A stretch of 64,000 nt of DNA from Fragilariopsis cylindrus CCMP1102 (lineage: Eukaryota > Bacillariophyta > Bacillariophyceae > Bacillariales > Bacillariaceae), in assembly GCA_900095095.1 (NCBI GenBank), contig FMBT01000349.1, positions 1-64,000 on the forward strand. The letters are read 5' to 3'. The position numbers and the translations under genes were made by a program. The notes below the pieces were generated by a model. That model worked only from the letters and a program-made list of their open reading frames with translations. It was not told the origin of the DNA and did not search any database. Shown here one piece after another: positions 53,392-64,000 of this stretch (its first letter is position 1; each line of letters opens with the position of its first letter).

Positions 53392-56300
53392 TTATTGCCC
53401 GTGATAGACGTGAATTTTTTTGTATCCTTCATGGAGAGACCTGAGAAGGGCCCTACCCATTTCATCCAGCATTGAATTTAGTTGCATAGTTTCATGATCT
53501 TGAATTGTGTCCAGAAGACAATAGATACCAGGCAAAAGACTTTTCTTGCAGGTTGCATTCATGGTCCCTTGTAATGCATCTACAAATCTCACAATGAGGC
53601 ATATTATATGTTTCTTGTAAACTTCCCCGTACGGAAGCAAAAGCTCGCACAATCGGGAAAACTTTTGGCCACAACTAGGCATACTAGCTACGGGCATCGA
53701 TTCGCGCAAGGCAAATTGTAGCATCGTATTCAAAGAAATGATAAGCGAAGGAACACATGAGTGTACTTGCTTTGAAAATCTTTGAAGGAAGAAGGATATG
53801 AGAAGGAAACTAGCATCGTAAGCTTTGATGTGGGCCTCTGTTGTTTGTTTTTGTGCACAGTCTTCGTCGACTCTGATTGTGGAAGTGATGCATGCAAGTA
53901 TAAGAGCAATATCTCTTTCACGGAGTATCATGATATCCTTTCTACTCGCCATGTTAACAATTAGCGAGGACACTTCTAGAATTGATTCGGATTCGACGTC
54001 GACTTGCCTAGCAACTTGCGTCATAACTTGGAGACAATTGCTCATAATGGTGGCTGAATGTTTCGCGATGACTTCGACTTGGCTTTCATTTGTTACGGAG
54101 AGGACAAGCATGTGCAGAATTTTCAATTTACTGGGAGCCTTAACAAGCGTCGAGGTGAGCTTGTCTAGAAATTTGTCAAATTCGTTCGGCTCCATATCCC
54201 TTGCCAAGACACACAAAGGAGTTAAGAAAACATCATATCCCTCCAAATTGGCAACAAGCAACTCATGTGTGAGTTCTTGAGCAACGATTCCCGAGGGCTT
54301 AGTCATCGCATAGCAACCAATCAGATAGGAAATAGATCGCATTTCGAACTCGTCGACATCTCGAGTCGAAAGATCTCTCAGCTTGACCACAATTTTGGTT
54401 TCTGTAGAGCTCAATGGAATAATGCGTGCCTCAGAGCACGTTGATGAAAGACGGAGCGCTTCGGCGATTAAAATCCTTGATTGGTTTCTAAATAATAAAT
54501 TCGAGTCTTTTGGGGATTCGAAGCAATATTTCTGTGCTTGTATCCAGAGGCGTTTTTGAATAACACGTAAAAACTCATCAATTACAGCAGAATCAGTATC
54601 AGCGTCAATTGACCTGCGAAATTTCTTTAGGAGTGTCACAGCGTAGCTTGTGAGCACTAAGTAATGAGTTCCACCTTGTGAAACTTCGGCTTTATCTTCA
54701 TAAAACGTTGAATCCAAAATCTGGACCAACCCCGTTATCATATTTTCCTCTTGCGACATGCAAATTTCGACTATCGATCCAATAAGCATGTTGCACGAAT
54801 GAATGCAACGATGCATTATGCCTGAAGAGGGGCTGCGATCAAAACAAATCGACGTCGTTTTCATTATTTGCGGCAGCAGTATCATAAGATCCTCACCTTG
54901 TTTTTGGAATATTTTCTCGGTAGATTGTGGTGATATGCTTCCTAAAACTCTTGAAGCTGCGATGCGCAATTCTGATATAAGTTGTGCAGTAGTATCGAGA
55001 AAGGAGCTCCCGTTCTTGCTAAGTAGCATACTACAAATCAATTCTATTCTCTGGAAAGATTCGAATGTTCTTATACCATCATTGCAGTCTTCCCATATGG
55101 GAATGCAAACATGATTGATTTTCTCGAGAACTTGCAAGCTCCCCAGTAGGAGCTCATTCATTTCAGCAAGATGGTTCGACGCGCAAGTCATTGACACACG
55201 ACTCTTGTGGACGTTGAGCAGCTCCGTAAATGAGAGACTTTCCCAGTCTGGATGTAGGATTGGACGTGCAATCTCAAAGAGTTGAGGCGATGCACCGTCA
55301 CACCAAGCCTAGAATCTTCTGGGTGTTCTCCGCCACGAAAGAAATGACATTCGTCCCCAGCCTGTTAGAAACATTCGGAATCTCGTAGAAACTCGTATCG
55401 TAAAGCAATGATACAATTTGTTCCTTCCTATGACCATCAGATTTACCCACGATCGCCACAGCCTGAAGTAGCTGGTTTAAAAATGAATTGATATCGTTTT
55501 CACCTGCATACGGTGCCCATATCGAGATGGCTCCTGCTAGAACTACCCATTGGTCCCTCATTTTCTGTTTGGAATCCGACTCGCGATCGTTCGAATAGCA
55601 TCCTTGTAGCATAAAACCTACTAGCTCTCGGGCTTCCGACATCTCGCTCGATGTGTTGTATTGCTCTGCATCCGATGCGTATGCAAGGCGCTGTTTCTCG
55701 TAAAATTCTCCGTGTAATTGCTGAATTCTCTGACATGAGAAAAACTTTAACGATTCAAGTAGATCAAGGTCTTCTTTATAAACGTCCCCAGCCTCGTAGT
55801 CAACAACAGTAGTAATTGCATCTTTTAAGACACGATGAATTGATAAGGGGATATTGAATGTATCTTGATCGGATGGCCCAATTTGTTTGTTGCCGATCCA
55901 GAATTCGCATCGATTCTTAAGATGTATCGACCAAGCACACAATATCACTGCATTATTGACGTTCCCGTCATCATCTTCTTCCATCAAGCGAGTAATTGGA
56001 CCACTTATAATCTCTTTACAAATTGGGTAGATTTCATTGGACGAATTGGAATCGACTCGAACATTCCGAAGAAGTCCTGTCAATAGTTTCGTAATAACAG
56101 AACTTGCGAGCAAAGTGACTTGTACAGGAAGTGAATCATCTTTGCTATAATCTGATCGACCCACAATAGATTCATTCACGGTGGAGAATATTTGTTTAAG
56201 TTGTTGAATCGGACTTTCTTGAATAGCTGTGCCTATTTGCCTCGAGATGTCATCATCATCAGCAAATGCCAACAGTTGAACAAGTCTATACGACTCCTCT

Positions 56301-58555
56301 TCGCGTGTTAATACTGAGACAGCATCAAGCAAATTCATATAGAAGTAATCAAGTTGCCGTAGTTTTCCATACGTTGCAATTATGGTCACGAGAAACGCCT
56401 TTGCAGATGCAGCTACTGTAGCAACGTCGGAACCTTTTGCTGAACAGTACGTCAGACATCTTGAAAGAATTACAGTGAGCTGTTCGTGCAAGATTGTATG
56501 ATTCAGTCGAAGAATTACGTCTAAAATTCTTGTTGTGCATTCCCATTCAGGAAATGAAATATGATAATGTAAGACGCGTTGTTTTTCATTCTCATTCTCT
56601 CCCTGAGCTGTCATGAATTCAATTGTTTCCTTTCCAATCTTGTCAAGGAACGATTGCTCTGCACTGTTGCCAAGAGATGGCTGGTAGACATTGTACTTTA
56701 ATAAAAGATCTAAATTCCTTCCAATCATCGCAAAAAGTGAAACCCTCAGTTTAACATCTATGTCAGTTTGGATGATATCGTTCTTGGACTTCAACAAGCC
56801 TTTCAATAGATTCCCAGTGAGACAGGAAAAGAACCGGAATTGTAGATGGCCTAGCTTATCAACGACCTTGGTTTTCTTGTATGACTTTTTTGTCGTTTGC
56901 TGTTGCACTTTCGACGATTGTTCAAGGAAAATATCCAACAAGAGAGGCATTACATGAGAAATAGATTCGGCATTTATTGACGAAGATTTTGTAGAGTTGT
57001 CTACGATAAGAAAGCCTTCTAATGTAGTCAGTAGCCCTTCTTGGTAGCCACGAAAGGAAGGTTTGGTCGTAAGAGTAGTGGCGGGAGTAGCAGCAGCACT
57101 ATCTACTTCGACTTTCTCCTTTTGTCCCATTGTATTAAAGACCGGTACGGCTAATTGCAATGACCGAAAGCCATCCATGTGATGTTCCAAACTAAATATT
57201 CCATCGCGAATCAAATCATTGAATATTTTTTTCAGGATTTCCGATTGTTCTTTATTGATTCTACTTATATCCTCTTCTCTTTGTAACAGCGCGCAGTACA
57301 CAACTGCTAGGTCGAGAAACACCTTAGGCCGAACCAACAATTGAAAGCTCTTTTTTGGATTAGCATTTGCGATTCTCGAATTCATAAGTCGGATTGTAGA
57401 TATAGTGACTCTGAGCCATATCGTTGTAACTGTGTTGCTATTTCTCTTCTTCTCACCGTCGTCGTTTCCTTCGCCTGTACGGTCTCTCGTCAATATCGGT
57501 AACAATGAGTCACAAATCACATCAAATGGAGGCCGATATAGATTATCGGCTAGTTGACAGTAACAATCATTTGCCAAATTCTGAACGGTAGTTGTAGGAA
57601 AACAAATCTCGTCCGTTACGGTTTCCACCTCCGCTTCTTCTTCCAAGGCGAGACTTAACGCTATCGGTACAATCTTATGCAAAGTACTCAATGTAAGTAT
57701 ACTATTGAAATTATGGTTGTTTCCGCTTTGTTCTGTCGATTTTGGTGTTCCTTTTCCTGTTCCTGTTTCTTCTTGTTTTTCTTCAGAACGGTCAAAGAAG
57801 AAACTCAAGCATCGATCAAATGTTTTCCAGTAGAGAAATTTCATAGATTCTGATGATACCACAACCGGTACCGTTACCGACGACGACGGTAATGACGACT
57901 TCTTTTTATTATTATACGCGTCCTGCAAAATACACTTGACTGACCATGGAAGAAGAAGACGAGCAATATCTTCTGATAAAACGAAACAGGTCGTTGCAGC
58001 TTTTTTATTTTTTTGTTCTATTGCATTTTTTTTACTTTCTGAATTTATTGGCCCCATCATGTATCCCAATAGATGGTGAACAGTAGTCTCTGTTTCTTCT
58101 TCCATACAGCGTTGTTTGACATCGGTATCATCGATGGTTGTACCATCGTTGGTTGTTGTTTTTCTCCTACTGGTTAGTTCCGTAAATTGAAGCATTTTGT
58201 CGAAAACAAGGTCCGCTTCGTTTTCCCCCTTCTCCTGTTGTTGTTGTTGCTGGTTATCATCTTCCTCCTCGACCATAAACGTAGGTGGTACCTCGCCCTC
58301 ACGAATGTCACCGCCATCATTATCATCATCATCACCATAAATAACCAAAAATGGATTCTTGTCGAAGGACGCTGTTGTTGATGACGCTGTTGACGACGAC
58401 GGCGTCGAATTCTTTTTTTTCTTCCTTGACGATGACGGCGTCGAATTCTTTGTTTTCTTCTTCGACGACGATGGCGATGACAAAGAAGATACGTTGGATC
58501 TGGATTTTCGCTTGGCGTTTGGCATACTTGCTAAATTACTTGTAGAATTCAACAT
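53392..58555 (-). CDS. URB2/NPA2-like ribosome biogenesis protein, frame interrupted at about 55310
   Basis: Large nucleolar protein expected to act in 60S pre-rRNA processing. The first part is 58555-55298 (1085 aa). The second is open from about 55309 to 53392 (last 600-plus aa) in the +1 frame. The C-terminus carries the recognisable URB2 end: KSLLPGIYCLLDTIQDHETM followed by LNSMLDEMGRALLRSLHEGYKK. The first part has a Lys/Ser-rich start and helical-repeat character. At the junction the frame runs TQKIL-GLV-stop, while removing one base of GG at 55308-55309 continues as AWCDGASPQLFEIARPIL. A one-base insertion or sequence error is simplest; a weak alternative intron (donor ATT|GTATCA, acceptor TTCTAG) also restores the frame. 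Combined length ~1,720 aa exceeds human URB2. Confidence 0.72.
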
Positions 58556-59247
58556 ATACTACTAATACTCTTAAAATAGAGACGCCTCTGGTATTATACA
58601 ACGAATGATGAACTAATGATGGATTCAGTCGCAATAGCTTTTGATCGGATGGGTGTAAGATACAGTACATGATCACTTTCAACTTCGATGAAACTGATAA
58701 GTTATTTTGTGTCGGGTTTTTCAGATTTTAGTGGTTACTGAGAGAGTGGTTGTGGTGTGCATTTCGGGGGATTTACTAAATTCGGGGGACATGAGTGGCG
58801 ATGATCAAAAGGGGGCTACTAATTAATGTCCTAGTCCTATGATGTACTACAGTAGTGGTACTAAGTTAGTACTATCACGATCCAAAATTAAAACACCTCC
58901 AACGATCCAAAGATCGTAGAATTCTGTTTACAATGTCGAAATGTACGACGCACCGTGTTTTGATTGTTGACAACCCTATCATCATTAACAATATCTTACC
59001 TTATTAACTTCAAAGTTGTTATTCAAATTGCTACGAGTCGAGGAAAGGAGTACTACGAACACAATATATTCAGATCTCGTTGTTTGAGGAGAAAACAATG
59101 CATATACTGTATGCGATCCAATTCGGTACAAACAAACCTTGGCGTTCTTTTTGAGAACCGTTACAAAGTAATTAATTAATTAATTAATTAGCAAGCAGAT
59201 TAAATCAAATTAAATCCAAAATCAAATCAAATCAAATCAAATCAATA
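58556..59247. other. Intergenic region between divergent URB2-like and kinase genes
   Basis: No gene supported. It contains an ATTAATTA repeat (59170-59190) and an AAATC repeat (59217-59243) in the kinase leader. Confidence 0.5.
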
Positions 59248-61494
59248 ATGACGAGCTACAGGAGAGAAAAGCCCCGCGGCGAGAGAAGACGACGTAATTG
59301 CCGGTCAGATGATGATGAAAAAGAAAAAGACCAACATCATCGGTATTATGAATCTCCAAAAGGTTGGAAGGATCGAGATCGAGATCGATCCTACGAAATA
59401 GGCAGTAATGAAGAAGCATCCGATCATCCCAATCATAATCAATCATCTACGAATCAACATAACAATAACGGACGGCGCCGACGACGACGATCAAGAAACT
59501 CGCGCTCGCGATCGCCACAACGATCGCCACACAATCATAATCACAATCACCATCACAACCAAGATCGAAGAAAAAGACGACGAAAATCATCCAAACAGCG
59601 GAGTCGTGGTAGATATGATGGTAGTCATTCTCCGTCCAGAAGAAGTAATAGTTATGATGACGACAACAAACGACGACATCATGACAAAGAAGAAATTCGT
59701 CGGTACGACGATAACGATAGACGTAATAATAATAATAATAATAATAATGATGATCGAACCAGACAGCAACGACAAAGAAGAAGAAGACCGAACAACCATA
59801 ATAAACGAAGAAACGATACTCATTATCGAAACAACTCTCCTCGAAGAAGGAGAAGGAGAAGGAGAAGAAGTCCTAATAGCACTCAACAGCAAAATGTAGC
59901 GGTAGATGTGAATGTAGGAGCAGATGTTATACCTGTTAGTAGTGATGACGACGATTATGAACATCATTCTGCTGATCACAATAACCATCGCAAAGTCAAC
60001 ACCAGTAACAACAACAATAATAATAATAGTAATAATAATAATGGTAGCAAAAATTCATCTCCACCTGCTGATCAAGATGATACCATTGGTCATTTCAAAG
60101 GTAGAGAAGAGTGTGTTATTGCTGATCGATATCGTCTCCTCAAAGATGTCGGTATGGGAACATTTGGAAGAGTCGTACAATGTTTAGATTTATCACGCGA
60201 ACGACAACGACGAGTAGACCATAATAATTATCGACAACAACAACAACAACACCGTCACGATAATGACGACGATCATCTGAACAACAACAACAACAACAAT
60301 AACAATATTGTGGCTATTAAAATTGTTCGTAATGTGAAACGATATTATGAATCGGCAATAATTGAGGCTGATATCATTAAAGATGTCAATCGGAGAGGAA
60401 GAAGGGGGAGGACACATTGTTCTATTTTGTATGACACATTTTCATTCCATGGTCATTATTGTATGGTATTAGAAAGTTTAGGTCCATCACTATATGATTT
60501 CTTAAAGGGACAAAAATATCATCCATTTCCAATTTATTGTGTCCGTGACTTTGCCGAACAACTACTAGAAACATTGGAATATTTACACAGCTTTCGTTTA
60601 ATTCATACCGATCTTAAGGTAAGTAGGCAAGCATGTTATTACCACTAATAATCCATCATTAATTGTAATATGTGTTATGTGTTTGCTCTGCTTGGTAGGG
60701 TTCAAAAAACAAACGATTTCCAACAGGTTTTCTTTCTTTTTCTTCCTCAGCCAGAAAATATTTTGCTACTCAATGGAAGAGAAATCCCCCAAAGAGGGGG
60801 GTATAGTATCCCAGAAAGTACTCGAATCAAGGTAATTGATTTTGGAGGGGCAACATACGATAACGAGAAAAAATCAACTATTGTCAACACACGACAATAT
60901 CGTGCACCCGAAGTGATATTGAATGTTGGTTGGGGTTGTCCATCGGACTTATGGAGTGTTGGTAAGAAAAAAATGAAAATGAATAGTACAAATATTTAAA
61001 TTTTATAAGATAATACTGGGTTTTTGTTGTGTTTACAAATAGGACTAACGATATTGCCTTTTGTATGATATACATATATATGTATTCCGACCATACTCTA
61101 CGCAGGTTGCATCTTAGCAGAACTTTATCAGGGCGAGCTTCTCTTTGCGACACATGATAATATTGAACACTTGGCACTGATTGAACAGATGATCGGTCCC
61201 TTTCCAAGAAGGATGCTGAAACGAGCAAAGAATGTAGAACTTGTCGATGAGGCGTTTGATTCTAATGGTGCTCATCGTATGGAACTCCCAACCGAAAAGT
61301 TGGCCTATGTGAAACGAACAGCTCCTCTGGAATCTATCGTGTACGATGAAGATGAGTGGTTTTTACGGCTCCTGCGCCGTATACTTGTAATAGATCCTGA
61401 TGAAAGACTCCAAGCACATCAGTTACTTCGATTTTTAGAAAAATACGCTCATCCTAAATTACGACAGGGTGGTGGTGATGTTAACCGATGGTGA
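59248..61494 (+). CDS. CLK/LAMMER-like dual-specificity kinase with RS-rich N-terminus
   Basis: Nuclear kinase of the family that phosphorylates SR splicing factors. Exons 59248-60618, 60751-60961 and 61106-61494 (656 aa). The first ~290 residues are extremely Arg/Ser/Asp/Asn-rich. The kinase domain starts at about 293: DVGMGTFGRVV (G-loop), IVAIKIVRNVKRYYESAIIE (Lys and Glu), LIHTDLKPEN (catalytic loop, split by intron 1), IKVIDFGGATYDNEKKSTIV (DFG), NTRQYRAPEVILNVGWGCPS (activation segment typical of CLK/DYRK). The LAMMER signature is altered to EHLALIEQMIGPFP. A Gln/Asn/His-rich insert of ~40 residues sits between the G-loop and the Lys. It ends in TGA. Confidence 0.93.
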
Positions 61495-62027
61495 ACATAA
61501 TTCGTATAGATGACAGGCTGTAAAAGGATTGAAATCTTACAGCTGCTGAGTTACTCCAAGCAGTGTGCTTCTTATTATTATAATTACTATTATTCTCATC
61601 ATTATTTGCCTTATAGGATCCAATAAGATATAGCATTCTTTCACTGTAAAATTAGGTCTAACAAACTAGGATTTTTCGATCAATTTTCCCATTTTCCGTC
61701 AGTTTTGTCATAGCGCGCACGACTCGACCACAATCGATTGATTCTAGATTCATTCCACGACTCACTCGCTACTGTATTTGCATTTTTGATTTAATTTAGA
61801 ATTCTTAGATTAATCATTTAACTTCCGGTAATAAGAATAATACAAACAAAAATCTACTGTACACAGATTATTGGAAGCGATACGTGCCGTTGCCGCATGT
61901 CGATGTTGATGTCGATGTTGATGTCGATGTTATCGCACTCTCTGTAGTTTGAGTTATCGCACATTATCAAACAGGAGCAGTGAACATCAGCGCTACCTAA
62001 GATTTACATAAGCAACAGCAGAGTACC
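61495..62027. other. Intergenic region, short repeat only
   Basis: GATGTTGATGTC is repeated (61900-61931). No gene seen. Confidence 0.5.
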
Positions 62028-63757
62028 ATGAACAATGCCAATTCGCATCAGCATCAGCAGCAGCATCAGCAGCATCAGCAGCAAATTTTTCAGACACCGC
62101 TATCGTATAATGGTCCAGATCTCTCGCTAGTTTCGATGTTCTCGTGCTTTGGTATTGGTCCAAGTGGAACGATGATTGCTGTGCCACCGCCGATCACACT
62201 CAATGGCAACGCCATCGGCTACATCAAGATAAGCTATTCAATCCCATCTAGGATACAAAAATCCTATCATCCCAAACCGGGTGTTTTACATAATGGGATA
62301 ACAAGAAAAGCTTACCTACCATATACAGCTGAAGGTCATGAGCTTCTTTTACGTCTCCAATACGGATTTCTTCATGGACTTAACTTCTCCGTTGGCAGAA
62401 GTCTGGCTTCGGGTCGTGACGATCAAGTAACATGGTCGCATTCCATCCCACACAAAACAAGTAAGACTGGAGGACCTTCCCCATTTGGTTTTCCCGATGC
62501 TAGTTATTTACCGAAATTGCGCCTAGCGTTGGATCAATTGCGGGTGCCAAGTGACACTAACACGTGCCGTCAATGGATCATTCAAAATCAACCTTCGATA
62601 GCGGTGTTAGCAACAACACTGTCGGCTGCACCAACAATGATAGCACCCGTAGCGCTGCTAGGTTCTGGAGCGACACCATTCATAACAACCACAGCAGCTA
62701 ATAATTCGATACAAAATGAACAGATCGATTATCAGGCACCATCACAAGGCAATACTATAGATCAACTATCACAATACTTGGAACCCGTAGTGTTCGATAC
62801 CACGAACAACAAAGACGAATGTCCGATTTGCCTCGACGTGCTACACCAAACATCCGGAGCTGCTACAAGCACTGTTGTTCGTATGAAGAAGTGCAGACAT
62901 TGTTTTCACAAAGATTGCATCGTCAAAATGTTTCAGTCACAGCATAACAGGTGTCCAACTTGTAGGGAACTTATTGATGGTGATGGATTAGGGCAAGGTC
63001 CATCTGGTAGAATGACGACTACACTCATCTCGGGAAAGAAATGTCCGGGATTCGAGTATGACTGTAACGGTGTCATCGAAATTTACTATAGGTGAGTAAC
63101 GTGAATGGCAGACAAAATAGTATGAAGTTTGGTGCTTGTATACGTGTATACGTGTATACTATTTTTCTAATATCTTTCGGCTTTTCCTTTCTTCTATCCT
63201 CAAATAAAAAGCATGCCGAGTGGTATTCAGACTTCCTATATGGAGAATCCGGGTGAGTTGTACAATAGACGAAACTATTACGTGGTAAAGTTTAGTAGTT
63301 GTATGTGTATTATTACAATAACAGCATGTACATTACATTTTTCTGATGGTTTGATTTCTCTCTCTCTCATTCTCTCTCCCTCCCTCCCTCTTAGGTCAGA
63401 ATTATTCTGGTACCTCTCGCAAAGCATACCTCCCCCACAACGAGTCTGGTCGAAAATTGCTTGCAAGGTTGAAATTCGCATTTACGCATGGACTCGTTTT
63501 TCGGATTGGGACTAGTTTGACCACCGGTAAGTTCAACTTAGCTATAGATAGTTTGCTGATAATCCACTGATTCTCTATGTATATCTCATGTATCAATGTG
63601 CACTAACAAACATTTATAAATAGGCACAACCAATGAAATCACGTGGGCAAGTATCCATCACAAAACCAGTTTGAATGGAGGAGCCCACGGCTACCCCGAC
63701 GCTCAATATTTGACCAATTGCAATGATGCATTGGATGCACTCCGTGTGCCCAAGTAA
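62028..63757 (+). CDS. Deltex-type E3 ligase with DTC-RING-DTC architecture
   Basis: Predicted ubiquitin E3 ligase. Exons 62028-63091, 63212-63252, 63395-63526 and 63624-63757 (456 aa), all in frame. A Gln/His N-terminus precedes a first Deltex C-terminal (DTC) domain at about 44-175: IGPSGTMIAV, GYIKISYSIPSRIQKSYHPK, ITRKAYLPYTAEGHELLLRL, HKTSKTGGPSPFGFPDASYL. The RING at about 265-312 has C-P-I-C, C-R-H-C-F-H-K-D-C and C-P-T-C. A second DTC domain follows directly: GPSGRMTTTLISGKKCPGFE, IYYSMPSGIQTSYMENPG, SRKAYLPHNESGRKLLARL, ITWASIHHKTSLNGGAHGYP. RING-DTC is the standard Deltex catalytic unit; DTC domains bind ADP-ribose/NAD. The extra DTC at the N-terminal side is unusual. Confidence 0.92.
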
Positions 63758-64000
63758 TAAAGCGGAAGAGATTTCCGTAATCTAGATGGCGACAATTATA
63801 TTGATCGTATGAAAACGATGACAGACAAAAATTGTCGTAGCAAAAAAGAAACACAATATACATCTATGATAGACAATATATTGTAGCTACTGTAAAAAAT
63901 GCCCATAAAAATAATCCAGCACCATTGTCAACCTTCTAAATATATAGCGTCAGTTGTCCTATTCGTATTCCTGGTATATCAACATCATCATCTCATATCT

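Overview
The window looks like nuclear DNA of a diatom or a close photosynthetic stramenopile. Genes are short, lie on both strands, and carry mostly small GT-AG introns. The gene set is eukaryotic: HSF, RPL5, BMS1, BRX1, URB2-like, SPCS1, TMEM18, a CLK-type kinase and an HMG-box protein. Four genes encode precursors that start with a signal peptide followed by G-F or G-A-Y, the secondary-plastid targeting pattern. Three of these also carry a twin-arginine segment that suggests delivery to the thylakoid lumen. The genetic code is standard: TGA ends the HMG-box and CLK-like genes, while TGG codes Trp. All exon joins were read by eye from splice consensus and frame continuity; none was checked against transcripts.

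Layout. 1-7.4 kb: HSF transcription factor, TMEM18 with a long N-terminal extension, RPL5, and a membrane RING-H2 E3 ligase in three exons. 7.5-10.6 kb: two decayed genes side by side, a FAD-dependent oxidoreductase with a broken 5' part and a multiply frameshifted Rh-type ammonium transporter. 11.1-20.0 kb: plastid DUF1499 protein, phytochelatin synthase, Fe/Mn superoxide dismutase and BMS1.

20,628-30,947 is a 10.3 kb tyrosine-recombinase retrotransposon with perfect split direct repeats (A1-body-B1-A2-B2, PAT/Ngaro-like). It encodes Gag, RT-RNase H, a tyrosine recombinase and an extra unrecognised ORF. The same canonical -1 frameshift heptamer, GGGAAAC, sits in the correct phase at both the Gag/zinc-finger and the RNase H/recombinase junctions. 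A candidate intron would remove the stop between the Gag zinc finger and Pol. Three one-base lesions break the RT-RNase H part of this copy.

31-39 kb: a plastid membrane protein, SPCS1 in three tiny exons, a lumenal histidine-phosphatase-family protein, a lumenal glyoxalase-fold protein, BRX1 and a small possible mitochondrial protein. 40.4-42.9 kb: a broken piggyBac-like transposase. 44,244-49,622: a Ty3/Gypsy LTR retrotransposon on the minus strand with identical 250-bp LTRs and a 5-bp target duplication, so a recent insertion. Its coding region is divided by two -1 frame changes and one in-frame TGA.

50-64 kb: HMG-box protein, an NDPK-like protein assembled from two ORFs across a 136-bp intron, a URB2-like ribosome-biogenesis gene split by a +1 frame change, a CLK/LAMMER-like kinase with an RS-rich N-terminus, and a Deltex-type E3 ligase with two DTC domains flanking one RING.

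BMS1, BRX1, the URB2-like protein and RPL5 all serve large- or small-subunit ribosome assembly. The best candidates for something undescribed are the split-repeat retrotransposon, with its apparent chained frameshift-splice-frameshift expression and its extra ORF, and the DTC-RING-DTC ligase.
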